64,000 bases of DNA from Williamsia muralis (GTDB lineage Bacteria; Actinomycetota; Actinomycetes; Mycobacteriales; Mycobacteriaceae): NCBI RefSeq assembly GCF_002735905.1, contig NZ_PEBD01000008.1, forward strand, positions 806,001 to 870,000, in the 5' to 3' direction. The notes below the pieces were generated by a model. That model saw only the letters and a list, made by a program, of their open reading frames with translations. It was not told the origin of the DNA and made no database searches. Shown here piece by piece: positions 8,383 through 18,137 of the stretch (position 1 is its first letter; every line of letters begins with the position of its first letter). The position numbers and the translations under genes are program-made.

Positions 8383-8396
8383 GTGATGCGAATCAC
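8383..8396. promoter_or_regulatory. Palindrome upstream of the ABC transporter operon
   Basis: GTGAT-GCGA-ATCAC, perfect 5-bp arms, 70 bases before the binding-protein start codon. Candidate operator; the regulator is not identified. Confidence 0.3.
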
Positions 8397-8465
8397 GCGG
8401 GGGAGCCGATGTGTTGGATGTCCTATCCGGCGCGCGCGCCTCGCAGTCTGTGAAGGAGTACCAGC

Positions 8466-9722
8466 ATGAAACTCGGTGGACTGACTCGCCATCGGCGAGC
8501 CGTGGCCGGTCTGAGCGCGCTCGCCCTTGTGAGCGTCGTCGCCCTGACGGCTTGCGGCAGTGATGATTCCTCGAGCAGCGGCGCGCCGTCGGCAGCTACG
8601 ACGTCACTGCCCGCCGACCCGGCCGACGGGCCGCCTGTCAAGATTGGATTCATCTCCGCCGAGGGCGGTGCCGCGGTGTCGTTGCCCGAGTACCGTCAGG
8701 GCGCGGAAGCGGCCGTCCAGTACGTCAACGAGAACGGCGGCGGTCTGGCCGGGCACTCGGTCGAACTGATCGTCTGCAAGCAGCAAGAAGAGCCTACCTC
8801 GGCCACCAAGTGCGCCAACGAGCTTGTCGAGCAGGGTGTCGCCGCAGTGCTCTCGTCCGGTACGTCCATGGGGCAGGTGATCGTCCCCATCATCTCCGGC
8901 GCGAAGATCCCGTACGTGACACTCAACGCCGTTTCCGCAGCAGAGCTGACCTCGCCGGGTGTCTCGGCACTGTCAGCCGGGCTTCCCGGATCGCTCACCA
9001 CGACGGCGACCGCCGCGAAAAGTGAAGGTCTGAAGAAGGTCACCATCTTCGCCAGCGACGGTGGCGGAACCGGCGCCGTGATCAGTCAGATGGGCGGTCC
9101 AATCTTCGAGGCGATGGATATCGACCTGAACGTCGTGCCGATCCCGCTGGGCGTGCCGGACCCGACTCCGATGGTCTCGGCGGGTCTGTCGGAGAAGCCG
9201 GACGGAATCAGTGTGGTGGCGGACGCGGCCACCTGCGCGGCGGTTTTGAAGTCGGTCCAGACCCAGAACCCAACAGTGAAGAAGATCCTCATCCCGACGT
9301 GCCTTGACCCTAATGTCACCAACGTCGTCGGCATCGACGCGGTCAAGGGCAATCTCGGTATCACCGCGACCGACTACCTCTCCGACGATCCGGATTCGGT
9401 TCTCTATCGCAGCGTGATGGGTCAGTACGCACCTGACCTCTCGATCACTGGCCCCGGATCCTCGGGCTACCAGGTCGTCCTCGGACTGGTGCGCGCGACG
9501 AACGACATTCAGGGTGACGTCAACGCGGCCTCGATCGCCGAGGCGCTGAAGACGAGCCAGAACGTCGAGATGCCCGCAGGCGGCGGAATCACCTTCACTT
9601 GCAACGGGACTGCCTTTCCGCAGATGCCGGCCCTGTGCTCGAGCCAGATGCTCTACGGAATGATCAACGATCAGGGTGTCCCGGTCGACCTGAAGACCGC
9701 CGGACAGAAACCGGCCGCGTAA
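8466..9722 (+). CDS. Branched-chain-type ABC transporter substrate-binding lipoprotein
   Basis: 418 aa. Signal peptide with lipobox: LSALALVSVVALTACGSDDS, lipidated Cys near residue 30, then a Ser-rich linker. The mature part has the LivJ-type periplasmic-binding fold: KIGFISAEGGAAVSLPEYRQ, AAVQYVNENGGGLAGHSVEL, then a TKCANELVEQGVAAVLSSG block and a KKVTIFASDGGGTGA hinge region. In catabolic clusters such proteins often bind aromatic or other organic acids rather than amino acids. First gene of a three-gene transporter operon. The second binding protein at 57879 is a distant paralog. Confidence 0.88.
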   Translation: MKLGGLTRHRRAVAGLSALALVSVVALTACGSDDSSSSGAPSAATTSLPADPADGPPVKIGFISAEGGAAVSLPEYRQGAEAAVQYVNENGGGLAGHSVELIVCKQQEEPTSATKCANELVEQGVAAVLSSGTSMGQVIVPIISGAKIPYVTLNAVSAAELTSPGVSALSAGLPGSLTTTATAAKSEGLKKVTIFASDGGGTGAVISQMGGPIFEAMDIDLNVVPIPLGVPDPTPMVSAGLSEKPDGISVVADAATCAAVLKSVQTQNPTVKKILIPTCLDPNVTNVVGIDAVKGNLGITATDYLSDDPDSVLYRSVMGQYAPDLSITGPGSSGYQVVLGLVRATNDIQGDVNAASIAEALKTSQNVEMPAGGGITFTCNGTAFPQMPALCSSQMLYGMINDQGVPVDLKTAGQKPAA

Positions 9723-9747
9723 GCGTTCCGGCACAGAAGGAAACGAC

Positions 9748-12552
9748 ATGACTGACCATCTCTCCTATCTCGTACTCGGCCTCGGCAATGGCGCGGTGTA
9801 CGCGGCCATCGGGCTCGCGCTTGTGATGACCTTCAAGAGCTCCGGCGTCGTGAACTTCGCGACCGGCGCGGTCGCCTTGTACACCGCGTACACCTACGTC
9901 TTGCTGAGGACGGGGGAGCTGATGGTCCCGATTCCGGGACTCCCCAAGTCGATTCACCTCGGTGGACCGCTTGGGGTGGTCCCGGCCATGGCGATCGCGC
10001 TCGTCATCGCAGCGGTTCTCGGCGTGCTCTGCTACGCGCTGATCTTTCGACCCATGCGCAATGCCTCGGTCGTGGCCAAGGCGGTAGCGTCGATCGGGCT
10101 GATGATCGTCCTTCAGGCGGTCATCGCACAGCGCGTCGGCACCCAGATCCCGCTGGTGGAACCGATCTTCCCGATGAAGACCATCCCGATCGGCGATAGT
10201 GTCGCGCCGACCGACCGCCTGTGGCTCGCGGGTTGCGTCGTCGGTCTCGCGATCGTCACAACCCTGGCCTTCCGGTACACCCGGTTCGGCGTCGCGACCG
10301 AGGCGGCGGCCGAATCGGAGAAGGGCGCCTACCTGACCGGGTTGTCGCCGGACAAAATCGCGTTCAGCAACTGGGCGCTGTCCTCGGTGCTGGCGGGTCT
10401 CGGCGGCATCCTCATCGCCCCGCTGGTCTCGCTGAATCCGGTCGCCTACACGATGTTCATCGTGCCTGCGCTCGCTGCGACGCTCGTCGGCAACTTCTCG
10501 TCCATCTGGCTCACCGTGATCGCCGGCATTGCGATCGGCGCACTGCAGTCCGAGGCGACGAACCTGCAGAACACATTCGATTGGCTCCCGAAAACTGGTC
10601 TCTCCGAAGCAATTCCGCTAATCCTCATCCTCGGTTTCCTGGTGGTGAAGGGGAGGCCGCTACCTGATCGCGGTGCGGTCGTGCGCCAGGCCCTGGGCCG
10701 CGCGCCGCGTCCGGAGCGAATCCTGCTCCCGGCGCTGGTGTCGATCGCGATCGCCATCATCGCCCTCATGGTGACCACCGGCAGCTACCGAGCGGCCGTG
10801 ATTACCAGCATCATCTTTGCCGTCGTCGCGCTGTCCCAGGTAGTCGTGACCGGTTACGCCGGTCAGGTGTCGCTGGCCCAGCTGACCCTCGCCGGTGTGG
10901 GTGCCTACTCCCTCTCGGTCCTCAACACCCATCTAGGCATCCCGTTCCCGTTCGCCCCGATCATCGCAGCGGTCGTCGCCACCGTGCTCGGTGTCGTCGT
11001 CGGTCTGCCCGCCCTGCGTGTCCGAGGCCTACCCCTGACCGTCGTGACGCTCGCGCTCGCAGTGTTCCTGGAGGCGTTCTGGTTCCGGAATCCCTCGCTG
11101 AACGGCGGGGTCACCGGCGCGCCCATCGACATCCCGCGGATTTTCGGGATCGATCTCGGGATCGGCGCAGGCGAGAACTATCCACGCCTCGCGTTCGGCC
11201 TCCTGTGCCTGATTGTGCTCGTCGTCGTCGGACTCGGTGTGGCCTGGCTCCGACGCAGCACCCTGGGAACCGACATGCTGGCCGTCCGCGCGAACGAGCG
11301 GTCGGCCGCGGCCACCGGCATCAATGTGTCGCGAACCAAGCTGGCCGCCTTCGGAATTGGCGCATTCATCGCGGGCCTCGGCGGTTCGTTGCTCGGCTAC
11401 CAACAGACCCTTGCGACCGCCGAGTCCTTCACGGTCTTCCTGGGTATCAGCCTGTTCGCCGTCATGTACATAGCCGGAATCACCTCCATCACCGGCGGAA
11501 TACTTGCCGGCATCATGGCGCCCGGTGGTCTGCTCTACATCGTCCTCGACCGTGCGGCGGATCTCGGGGAGTACTACACGCTCATCAGTGGCATTCTGCT
11601 GATCGTCTCCGTGATGGCGAACCCGGACGGAATCGCGAGCAGACTGCCGCACATCCCGTGGCCTACGCTGCCCGCCATGCGACGGCGCGCCTCTACTCAA
11701 GCGCCATCCGATTCCGGTGTGGACAGCGCTGCACACATTGCACCGGCAATCGATCGCACGACCCCGTTACTGGCCGTCGACCGCATCGGTGTCCGTTATG
11801 GAGCCGTCGTCGCTGCCGAGGATGTGTCATTCGGGGTGTACCGAGGGGAGATCGTCGGGTTGATCGGACCCAACGGTGCCGGCAAGACGACGGTGATTGA
11901 TGCGGTCACCGGTTTTGCACCTTCTACCGGTACGGTCACGCTCGACGGTCGCGTGATCAGCGCGCTGCGTCCACACGTCCGCAGCCGTACCGGACTGGGC
12001 CGTAGCTTCCAAGACGTCGAACTCTACGACGACCTGTCGGTGGCCGAGAACGTGACGGTGGGGGCGAGCCGCTCGCGTTCGGACATGCCAGTGGAACGGC
12101 GTGTCGCGCAGGTACTGGAGATGGTCGGACTCGACGCGATGGCCGATGCGGAGGTGGCGACCCTGTCGCAGGGCCGACGGCAACTCGTGTCGGTGGCGCG
12201 CGTACTCGCGGCCTCACCCGTGGTCGCACTCCTGGACGAACCGGCAGCCGGGTTGGATTCCACCGAAAGCCAGTGGCTCGGCGAGAGACTGCGCATGGCC
12301 CGCGACTCCGGCACTTCGATCCTCATGGTCGATCACGACATGGACCTCGTGCTCTCGATCTGCGACCGGGTTGTCGTGCTCGATCTGGGCAGAGTCATCG
12401 CTACCGGAACCCCTGAGCAAATCCGCAACAACGACGCAGTCATCCGTGCCTACCTGGGGATGCCTGGCGGTGCAGTCGATCTCGAGCACAAGGCCATCCC
12501 GGAACTCCACCCGCCCGGCCAGCCCAGCAGCACTCAGGAGGTCCTGTCATGA
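9748..12552 (+). CDS. Fused LivH-LivM-LivG: two permease domains plus ATPase in one chain
   Basis: 934 aa. Residues about 1-300 are a LivH-like permease (LVLGLGNGAVYAAIGLALVM, GVVNFATGAVAL); about 314-640 a LivM-like permease (VTGYAGQVSLAQLTLAGVGA, RANERSAAATGI); about 660-915 an ABC ATPase with Walker A GPNGAGKT at 707-714, signature LSQGRRQ at 806-812, Walker B ending D830-E831, and a switch His in MVDHDMDL. Normally these are three proteins. The ATPase ends with the LivG-specific C-terminal block (EQIRNNDAVIRAYLG). Lies 25 bases behind the binding protein and overlaps the next ATPase by 4 bases. A half-transporter pairing with the separate LivF-type ATPase is expected. Confidence 0.92.
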   Translation: MTDHLSYLVLGLGNGAVYAAIGLALVMTFKSSGVVNFATGAVALYTAYTYVLLRTGELMVPIPGLPKSIHLGGPLGVVPAMAIALVIAAVLGVLCYALIFRPMRNASVVAKAVASIGLMIVLQAVIAQRVGTQIPLVEPIFPMKTIPIGDSVAPTDRLWLAGCVVGLAIVTTLAFRYTRFGVATEAAAESEKGAYLTGLSPDKIAFSNWALSSVLAGLGGILIAPLVSLNPVAYTMFIVPALAATLVGNFSSIWLTVIAGIAIGALQSEATNLQNTFDWLPKTGLSEAIPLILILGFLVVKGRPLPDRGAVVRQALGRAPRPERILLPALVSIAIAIIALMVTTGSYRAAVITSIIFAVVALSQVVVTGYAGQVSLAQLTLAGVGAYSLSVLNTHLGIPFPFAPIIAAVVATVLGVVVGLPALRVRGLPLTVVTLALAVFLEAFWFRNPSLNGGVTGAPIDIPRIFGIDLGIGAGENYPRLAFGLLCLIVLVVVGLGVAWLRRSTLGTDMLAVRANERSAAATGINVSRTKLAAFGIGAFIAGLGGSLLGYQQTLATAESFTVFLGISLFAVMYIAGITSITGGILAGIMAPGGLLYIVLDRAADLGEYYTLISGILLIVSVMANPDGIASRLPHIPWPTLPAMRRRASTQAPSDSGVDSAAHIAPAIDRTTPLLAVDRIGVRYGAVVAAEDVSFGVYRGEIVGLIGPNGAGKTTVIDAVTGFAPSTGTVTLDGRVISALRPHVRSRTGLGRSFQDVELYDDLSVAENVTVGASRSRSDMPVERRVAQVLEMVGLDAMADAEVATLSQGRRQLVSVARVLAASPVVALLDEPAAGLDSTESQWLGERLRMARDSGTSILMVDHDMDLVLSICDRVVVLDLGRVIATGTPEQIRNNDAVIRAYLGMPGGAVDLEHKAIPELHPPGQPSSTQEVLS

Positions 12553-13277
12553 GCGCACTGCACACTCGCGAACTGACGACCGGGTACACCAAGCAACGGC
12601 CCTGCGTGCGGGACATCGACCTGACCGTCGAACCCGGCGAGATCCGCTGCCTCCTCGGGCCGAACGGTGCCGGGAAGACTACGCTGCTCCTGGCCCTGGC
12701 TGGGATACTCCCGCGGTTCGGCGGAACGGTCGAGGTAAACGGCGTCTCGGTCGGCAGTGGACGTCCCCGCGATGCTGTGCGGGCCGGAATGGTCCTGGTG
12801 CCCGACGACCGCGCGCTCTTCCGGCAGCTGTCGACAGTGCAGAACTTGAGGCTGGCCGTACCCGGGCGCGGTCGCCGCGCTGCGGCAGTCGACCAGGTCA
12901 TCGAGTACTTCCCCTCGCTGGAGAAGCGACTCAAGGTCGACGCGGGCAGGCTGTCCGGCGGCGAGCAGCAGATGCTCGCCATCGGCCGTGCCATCGTGCA
13001 GCAACCGAAGGTCCTGCTCATCGACGAGCTCAGCATGGGTCTCGCCCCGGTGATCGTGGGCGAGATTCTGGAGGTCTTGAAACGTCTCGCCGCGGACAGC
13101 GGAATGTCGGTCGTCCTTGTCGAGCAGCATGTCCATCTGGCCCTGAACGTTGCGGACAAGGCTGCCGTGCTGGTGCACGGGAACATCGTCATCGACGACT
13201 CGGCGACCGCGCTCAAGGCAGAGCCGGCACGAATCGAGCGTGCCTACATGGGTACAGAAGAAGCGGTGAAGATCTAG
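12549..13277 (+). CDS. LivF-type ABC transporter ATP-binding protein
   Basis: 242 aa. Walker A GPNGAGKT near residue 38, signature LSGGEQQML near 138, Walker B LLIDELSMGLAP near 160, and VLVEQHVHLAL with the switch His. SMGLAP plus the short length identify the LivF branch. Its ATG overlaps the stop of the fused permease-ATPase gene (ATGA), so translation is coupled and the two ATPases probably form the heterodimeric motor. Confidence 0.92.
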   Translation: MSALHTRELTTGYTKQRPCVRDIDLTVEPGEIRCLLGPNGAGKTTLLLALAGILPRFGGTVEVNGVSVGSGRPRDAVRAGMVLVPDDRALFRQLSTVQNLRLAVPGRGRRAAAVDQVIEYFPSLEKRLKVDAGRLSGGEQQMLAIGRAIVQQPKVLLIDELSMGLAPVIVGEILEVLKRLAADSGMSVVLVEQHVHLALNVADKAAVLVHGNIVIDDSATALKAEPARIERAYMGTEEAVKI

Positions 13278-13298
13278 CGCGACTGGTGACCTGCCGTC

Positions 13299-13329
13299 GG
13301 CCCCGGCGTCCGTTCCCGGACCCGGGGCC
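13299..13329 (+). terminator. Strong GC hairpin after the ABC operon
   Basis: GGCCCCGG-C-GTCC pairs with GGACCCGGGGCC (one bulge) about 20 bases after the livF-type stop codon. There is no U-tract, as is common for actinobacterial terminators. Confidence 0.5.
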
Positions 13330-13542
13330 GCGGCGGCTCGGGGGCCGAAACGTCGCGACTCCTCCCGCTGAGTGGATTGGTCCAACGCCGGTCGCGGTGT
13401 GGGGTGATGAAATCACGGTGAAGTGCCAATGCCGTCGTGGCGCAGGCACTCACTCCACAATAAGAAGTGTTTCAAAATCGTGTCCGGCGCTCCGCACGGG
13501 CGGCACGGTCGAGCGTGCACGGACAACCGAGAGTGAGGCGAC

Positions 13543-14331
13543 ATGGGGGTTGAGCAGGGGATTCGCGAGCAGATTGCGGCTGATCTGGCGCAGGCGGAGG
13601 CGTCGGCGACCGCGATCGACCGGCCCTCTGACGCGCACCCCGACCTAGATGTGGTCGACGCGTACGAAATCCAGCTGATCAACATCGGCAAGCGACTCGA
13701 TGCCGGGGCAAAGGTCGCCGGGCACAAGGTCGGCCTGGCGTCCGAGGCCATGCAGAAGATGATGGGTGTCGACGAACCGGACTACGGTCATCTCCTCGAC
13801 GACATGCAGTACTTCGAGCACACCCCGATCGACGCGAATAAGCTCTGCTTACCGCGCGTCGAGGTCGAGGTCGGCTTCATCCTGGGCGAGGACCTGCCGG
13901 GTGGGGGCTGCACCTATGAAGATGTGATCGCAGCGGTGGCGTGGGTGGTGCCCTCGATCGAGTTGATCGACTCGCGGATCAAGGACTGGAAGATCACACT
14001 GTGCGACACGATCGCCGACAACGCGTCGTCATGTGGATGGGTTCTGGGTCAGCAGCGCATTCCGCTCTCCGAGATCGACACCGGTGACATCGAGGCGACG
14101 CTCTTGCGCAACGGAGAGATCGTCGCCAAGGGCAATTCATCTGCGGTACTAGGGCATCCGTTGAATGCGGTGAGTTGGCTCGCGCGCAAGGTCGAGGGTT
14201 TCGGGGTGCGCCTGCGCAAGGGTGACGTGATTCTCCCGGGCACCGCGACGCGGGCCATCGACATCTCGCCGGGCGATCACTTCGTGGCCGACTTCGCCGG
14301 CCTGGGCAGTGTCACCCTCGACTTCACCTAA
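13543..14331 (+). CDS. 2-keto-4-pentenoate hydratase (2-hydroxypenta-2,4-dienoate hydratase)
   Basis: 262 aa, the usual length of MhpD/HsaE/BphH. Motifs: [35 protein letters not shown], then [20 protein letters not shown] with the metal-binding Glu/Asp residues, and [15 protein letters not shown]. It adds water to 2-hydroxydienoates released by the C-C hydrolase to give 4-hydroxy-2-oxo acids. First gene of the hydratase-dehydrogenase-aldolase operon. ATG at 13543 has a GAGTGAGG site before it. The 265-bp gap upstream holds a terminator hairpin and presumably the promoter. Confidence 0.92.
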   Translation: MGVEQGIREQIAADLAQAEASATAIDRPSDAHPDLDVVDAYEIQLINIGKRLDAGAKVAGHKVGLASEAMQKMMGVDEPDYGHLLDDMQYFEHTPIDANKLCLPRVEVEVGFILGEDLPGGGCTYEDVIAAVAWVVPSIELIDSRIKDWKITLCDTIADNASSCGWVLGQQRIPLSEIDTGDIEATLLRNGEIVAKGNSSAVLGHPLNAVSWLARKVEGFGVRLRKGDVILPGTATRAIDISPGDHFVADFAGLGSVTLDFT

Positions 14332-14368
14332 ACACCAACAACCTTCAAACGAGTATGAGGAGGAACCC

Positions 14369-15274
14369 GTGGCAGCCAAGCTGACCGCAGCGATTATCGG
14401 GTCAGGCAACATCGGCACCGACCTGATGTACAAGCTGGAGCGCTCCGAGGTTATCGAGCCGCATTGGATGGTCGGCATCGATGCCACCTCCGAGGGTATG
14501 AAACGCGCGGCCGATCATGGCTTGATCACGATGAGCGGCGGCGCCGACGAGCTGCTGGCGTCGTCTGAGCGCCCGGACCTGATCTTCGAGGCGACCTCGG
14601 CCTACGTGCACCGCGAGTATGCGCCGAAGTACGAGGAAGCGGGCATCATCGCCATCGATCTCACCCCGGCTGCCGTCGGCCCCGCGGTGGTTCCGCCGGC
14701 CAACCTCCGCGAGCATCTGGAGGCGCCCAACACCAACATGATCACGTGCGGCGGGCAGGCGACCATTCCGATGGTGCACGCCGTGAGTTCGGTTGTGCCC
14801 GTGCCGTATGCCGAGATCGTGGCGTCGGTGGCATCGATGTCGGCCGGCCCCGGTACCCGCGCGAACATCGACGAGTTCACTGCGACGACCTCGGCGGGTG
14901 TCGAGACGATCGGCGGCGCGAAGCGCGGCAAGGCGATCATCATCCTGAATCCGGCCGATCCGCCGATGATCATGCGTGACACCATCTTCTGCGCCATTCC
15001 CGAGGATGCAGACACCGATGCGATCGCCGAATCGATTCACCGGCGCGAGAAAGAGATTCAGGCCTACGTGCCAGGGTATCGGTTGTTGCAGGACCCCCAG
15101 TTCGACCCGCCGAGCGTGCTGAACGGTGGGCACGCCCGGGTATCGATATTCGTCGAGGTCGAAGGTGCGGGGGACTTCCTCCCGCCCTACGCAGGAAATC
15201 TGGACATCATGACCGCTGCCGCCACCAAGGTCGGCGAAGAGATTGCCAAGATGAGATTGGGAGTCCCCGCATGA
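14369..15274 (+). CDS. Acylating acetaldehyde (propanal) dehydrogenase
   Basis: 301 aa from GTG 14369, with GAGGAGG 5 bases upstream. NAD-binding [17 protein letters not shown] at residues 7-23, the catalytic Cys127 in MITCGGQAT, and [10 protein letters not shown] are diagnostic of the DmpF/MhpF/HsaG family. It oxidises the aldehyde delivered by the aldolase to the acyl-CoA, and the two proteins form a substrate-channelling complex. It overlaps the aldolase gene by 4 bases, as expected for that complex. Confidence 0.95.
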   Translation: MAAKLTAAIIGSGNIGTDLMYKLERSEVIEPHWMVGIDATSEGMKRAADHGLITMSGGADELLASSERPDLIFEATSAYVHREYAPKYEEAGIIAIDLTPAAVGPAVVPPANLREHLEAPNTNMITCGGQATIPMVHAVSSVVPVPYAEIVASVASMSAGPGTRANIDEFTATTSAGVETIGGAKRGKAIIILNPADPPMIMRDTIFCAIPEDADTDAIAESIHRREKEIQAYVPGYRLLQDPQFDPPSVLNGGHARVSIFVEVEGAGDFLPPYAGNLDIMTAAATKVGEEIAKMRLGVPA

Positions 15275-16365
15275 GCACCAATGTGGTTGTAACACCGCGC
15301 AACCCGGAGCTGATGGCGAACGCGCGCAGGTACTCTGACACTCTTGACATCCGCATCACTGACTCGTCGCTGCGGGACGGCAGCCATCACAAGCGCCACC
15401 AGTTCACCGAGGACGAGGTGCGGGCGATCGTCGGCGCGCTCGACCAGGCCGGTGTGCCGGTGATCGAGGTGGCACATGGTGACGGTCTGGGCGGCTCGTC
15501 GTTCAACTACGGGTTCTCCAAAACTCCTGAGCAGCAGCTCATCGCGGCGGCGGCCGCCACCGCCAAGCGCGCCAAGATCGCCTTCTTGATGCTGCCAGGT
15601 CTGGGGACCAAGGACGACATCCGCGCAGCCCAGGACAACGGAGCCCAGATTTGTCGCATAGCTACACACTGCACCGAGGCCGATGTGTCCATCCAGCATT
15701 TTGGGCTTGCGCGGGATCTGGGTCTGGAGACCGTCGGGTTTCTCATGATGAGCCACAGCCAGCCGCCAGAGGTCATCGCCAAGCAGGCGCGCATCATGGT
15801 CAATGCCGGGTGTCAGTGCGTATACGTCGTCGATTCTGCCGGTGCGCTGGTTCTCGAAGACGTGACCGTACGGGTGGAGGCACTGGTGGCCGAACTCGGC
15901 AATGACGCGCAGGTCGGGTTCCACGGGCACGAGAACCTCGACATCGCGATTGCCAATTCGGTCAACGCTATTCGTGCCGGCGCCCAGCAGATCGACGGCT
16001 CAATTCGACGATTCGGGGCGGGCGCGGGCAACACACCCACCGAGGCTTTCGTGGGCGTGTGCGACAAGCTCGGCATCACAACCGGCGTCGATTTCATGAA
16101 GATCGCCGACGCGGCTCAGGACGTCGTCCGTCCCGCGATGCCCTCGGAGTGCCTGGTGGATCGTTCGGCGATGATGATGGGCTACGCGGGCTGTTACAGC
16201 TCTTTTCTAAAGCACGCCGAGGGCCACGCCGAACGCTACGGCGTCTCGACGGCGCAGATCCTGCTCGAGGCCGGCAGCCGCAAACTCGTCGGCGGGCAGG
16301 AGGACCAGCTCATCGACATCGCCCTTGAACTCAGGAAGAAGAAGGACGCGAACGCCGGCTGTTAA
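15271..16365 (+). CDS. dmpG: 4-hydroxy-2-oxovalerate aldolase
   Basis: 364 aa (family usually 335-350). Residues [19 protein letters not shown] near 27-45 hold the DxxLRDG metal/substrate motif, [16 protein letters not shown] the next strand, and [16 protein letters not shown] the HxH metal ligands. The C-terminal helical DmpG domain that contacts the dehydrogenase is present (ASQ-like region to the LIDIALEL end). Splits 4-hydroxy-2-oxo acids to pyruvate and an aldehyde. HsaF is the steroid-pathway version and MhpE the phenylpropionate one; sequence alone does not decide between them. Confidence 0.95.
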   Translation: MSTNVVVTPRNPELMANARRYSDTLDIRITDSSLRDGSHHKRHQFTEDEVRAIVGALDQAGVPVIEVAHGDGLGGSSFNYGFSKTPEQQLIAAAAATAKRAKIAFLMLPGLGTKDDIRAAQDNGAQICRIATHCTEADVSIQHFGLARDLGLETVGFLMMSHSQPPEVIAKQARIMVNAGCQCVYVVDSAGALVLEDVTVRVEALVAELGNDAQVGFHGHENLDIAIANSVNAIRAGAQQIDGSIRRFGAGAGNTPTEAFVGVCDKLGITTGVDFMKIADAAQDVVRPAMPSECLVDRSAMMMGYAGCYSSFLKHAEGHAERYGVSTAQILLEAGSRKLVGGQEDQLIDIALELRKKKDANAGC

Positions 16366-16503
16366 AAGGCATACGGCCCGGTCGTCGTCGAAACGGTTCG
16401 CATGCAAGGCAGGGCGACCGAAGCCTTCCCGATGACCGGAAAGACCCATGGGCAATTCCGACAGGGTGATTTTGAATGACCCGATATCTTCGAGGAGGAA
16501 ACA

Positions 16504-17970
16504 ATGGCGGACCTGACGTTGATGCCCGTGTCGGAATCTGACATCAACTGGTCACATGAGGCCGATGTCGTCGTGGCCGGACTCGGCGTTGCCGGGGCCA
16601 CGGCCGCGATCGAAGCGGCCCGCGCGGGCGCTGATGTCGTGGCTCTTGAACGGCTTGGTGGTGGTGGTGGTGCCGCGGCGATGTCCGGCGGGTTCATCTA
16701 TTTGGGCGGCGGTACTTCTTTGCAGCGGGCATTGGGGTTCGACGACACGGCCGAGAACATGAAGGCATTCATGAAAACCGCGCTGGGGCCCGGCGTGGAC
16801 GAGGCAAAGATCGATGCATATTGCGACGAGAGCGTCGATCACTACGACTGGCTCGTGGAGGCGGGAGTCGTGTTCGATGAGTCATTTTGGGGTGAACCTG
16901 GTTGGGAACCGCCTCATGGTGAAGGGTTGATGTACTCCGGCGGCGAGAACTCGGCCCCGTTCAACACCATCATCCCCCCGGCACCGCGAGGCCACCTTCC
17001 ACGGCGCGCCTCGGACGCAAACGGCGAGCAAGCCGGCGGCTACATGCTTATGAAGCCGTTGCTCGACCTCGTTGAGAGGCTGGGCGTACGAACGATGTAT
17101 GACAATCGCGTGCAGTCCCTTGTCGTCGATGCAAACGGCCGAGTGGTCGGAGTCCTCGCACGTAGTTATGGAATCGACACGGCTATCCGCGCGCGACGTG
17201 GCGTGGTGCTCGCGACGGGCAGTTTCGCCTACGACAACACGATGCTCCGGGATCACGCCCCGCACATCGAAGGCCGCCCCGCGGCCTCGATCGAAAGTCA
17301 CGACGGGCGTGCGATATTGATGAGTCAGGCACTCGGCGCCGCGACGGCGCACATGAATGCCACAGAAGTGGCGATCTTCTGCGATCCACAACTGATGGCG
17401 CGCGGAATCCTCGTGAACGGCCGGGGACAGCGCTATGTCAACGAGGACACCTATGCCGGCCGGATCGCGCAAGAAACCTTGTTACGCCAGGGTGGTGACG
17501 CGTTCTTGGTCATCGACGAGTCGTCCTACGAGGAGGCGCTGACCACCGACTCGTCCACCAAAGCGATGAGAGCGACTCCGAAGTGGGTGTGCGAAAGCGT
17601 GTCCGAGCTCGAGGCGGAGATCGGGCTGCCCGCCGGGGCGCTCGTGTCGACGGTCGAGCTGTTCAGTAGGTTCGCTGAGCAGCGAACGGATCCGTTGTTC
17701 GGCAAGAAGCCTGAATGGCTGCGGCCGATCGCTGGGGCCGTGGCCGCGTACGACCTCCGCGGCCTCGTGGGTGGCTTCACGCTCGGAGGACTGAAGACGT
17801 CCGTCGACTCGGAGGTGCTGCACGTATCGGGTGCACCGATACCGGGTCTGTACGCGGCGGGGCGCTGTACTTCAGGGGTGTGTGCGGGCGGGTACGCCAG
17901 CGGCGCCAGTCTGGGCGACGGAAGCTTCTTCGGGCGGCGAGCGGGAGTGAGCGCCGCTGCCGGTGCGTGA
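16504..17970 (+). CDS. FAD-dependent dehydrogenase, 3-ketosteroid-dehydrogenase / fumarate-reductase type
   Basis: 488 aa. FAD-binding N-terminus VVVAGLGVAGATAAIEAARA then DVVALERLGGGGG, AMSGGFIYLGGG, a middle substrate domain, VLATGSFAYDN and a C-terminal GLYAAGRCTSGVCAGGYASG followed by SLGDGSFFGRRAG. This is the KstD-like flavoprotein family that introduces or reduces a C=C bond next to a ketone. Classic KstDs are 510-570 aa, and I cannot confirm the steroid-specific tyrosines. A GAGGAGG site lies 6 bases before the ATG. Located after the meta-pathway trio, so it probably prepares a cyclic ketone intermediate. Confidence 0.8.
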   Translation: MADLTLMPVSESDINWSHEADVVVAGLGVAGATAAIEAARAGADVVALERLGGGGGAAAMSGGFIYLGGGTSLQRALGFDDTAENMKAFMKTALGPGVDEAKIDAYCDESVDHYDWLVEAGVVFDESFWGEPGWEPPHGEGLMYSGGENSAPFNTIIPPAPRGHLPRRASDANGEQAGGYMLMKPLLDLVERLGVRTMYDNRVQSLVVDANGRVVGVLARSYGIDTAIRARRGVVLATGSFAYDNTMLRDHAPHIEGRPAASIESHDGRAILMSQALGAATAHMNATEVAIFCDPQLMARGILVNGRGQRYVNEDTYAGRIAQETLLRQGGDAFLVIDESSYEEALTTDSSTKAMRATPKWVCESVSELEAEIGLPAGALVSTVELFSRFAEQRTDPLFGKKPEWLRPIAGAVAAYDLRGLVGGFTLGGLKTSVDSEVLHVSGAPIPGLYAAGRCTSGVCAGGYASGASLGDGSFFGRRAGVSAAAGA

Positions 17971-17986
17971 GCCCAATCCGATGGAC

Positions 17987-18002
17987 GACGGGCGAGCCCG
18001 TC
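17987..18002 (+). terminator. Short perfect hairpin between convergent genes
   Basis: GACGGGC-GA-GCCCGTC, 17 bases after the KstD-like stop. Weak terminator candidate with no U-tract. Confidence 0.3.
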
Positions 18003-18137
18003 AGCAGTTCTCGGAGTGCGGGCAGACACGCGGCGGCTGCCGGGAGTAAAGGGGTGGATTCGGGTTCGGCAATACCGCCCTAGCGTGCGGACTCTGTGGA
18101 GTGACGCGTTCTATATTTCGATCGGGGGATTGCCTCC

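Noticed and set aside
12101-13648. 515-aa plus-strand frame across the LivG-LivF junction
   Set aside because: Runs in the wrong frame through two clear ATPase genes; Arg/Ser/Pro-rich shadow.
16366-16503. KstR-type operator (AACnnGTT core) before the KstD-like gene
   Set aside because: The closest string, GAAACGGTTCG, has the wrong spacing; no KstR or KstR2 site was found in the window.
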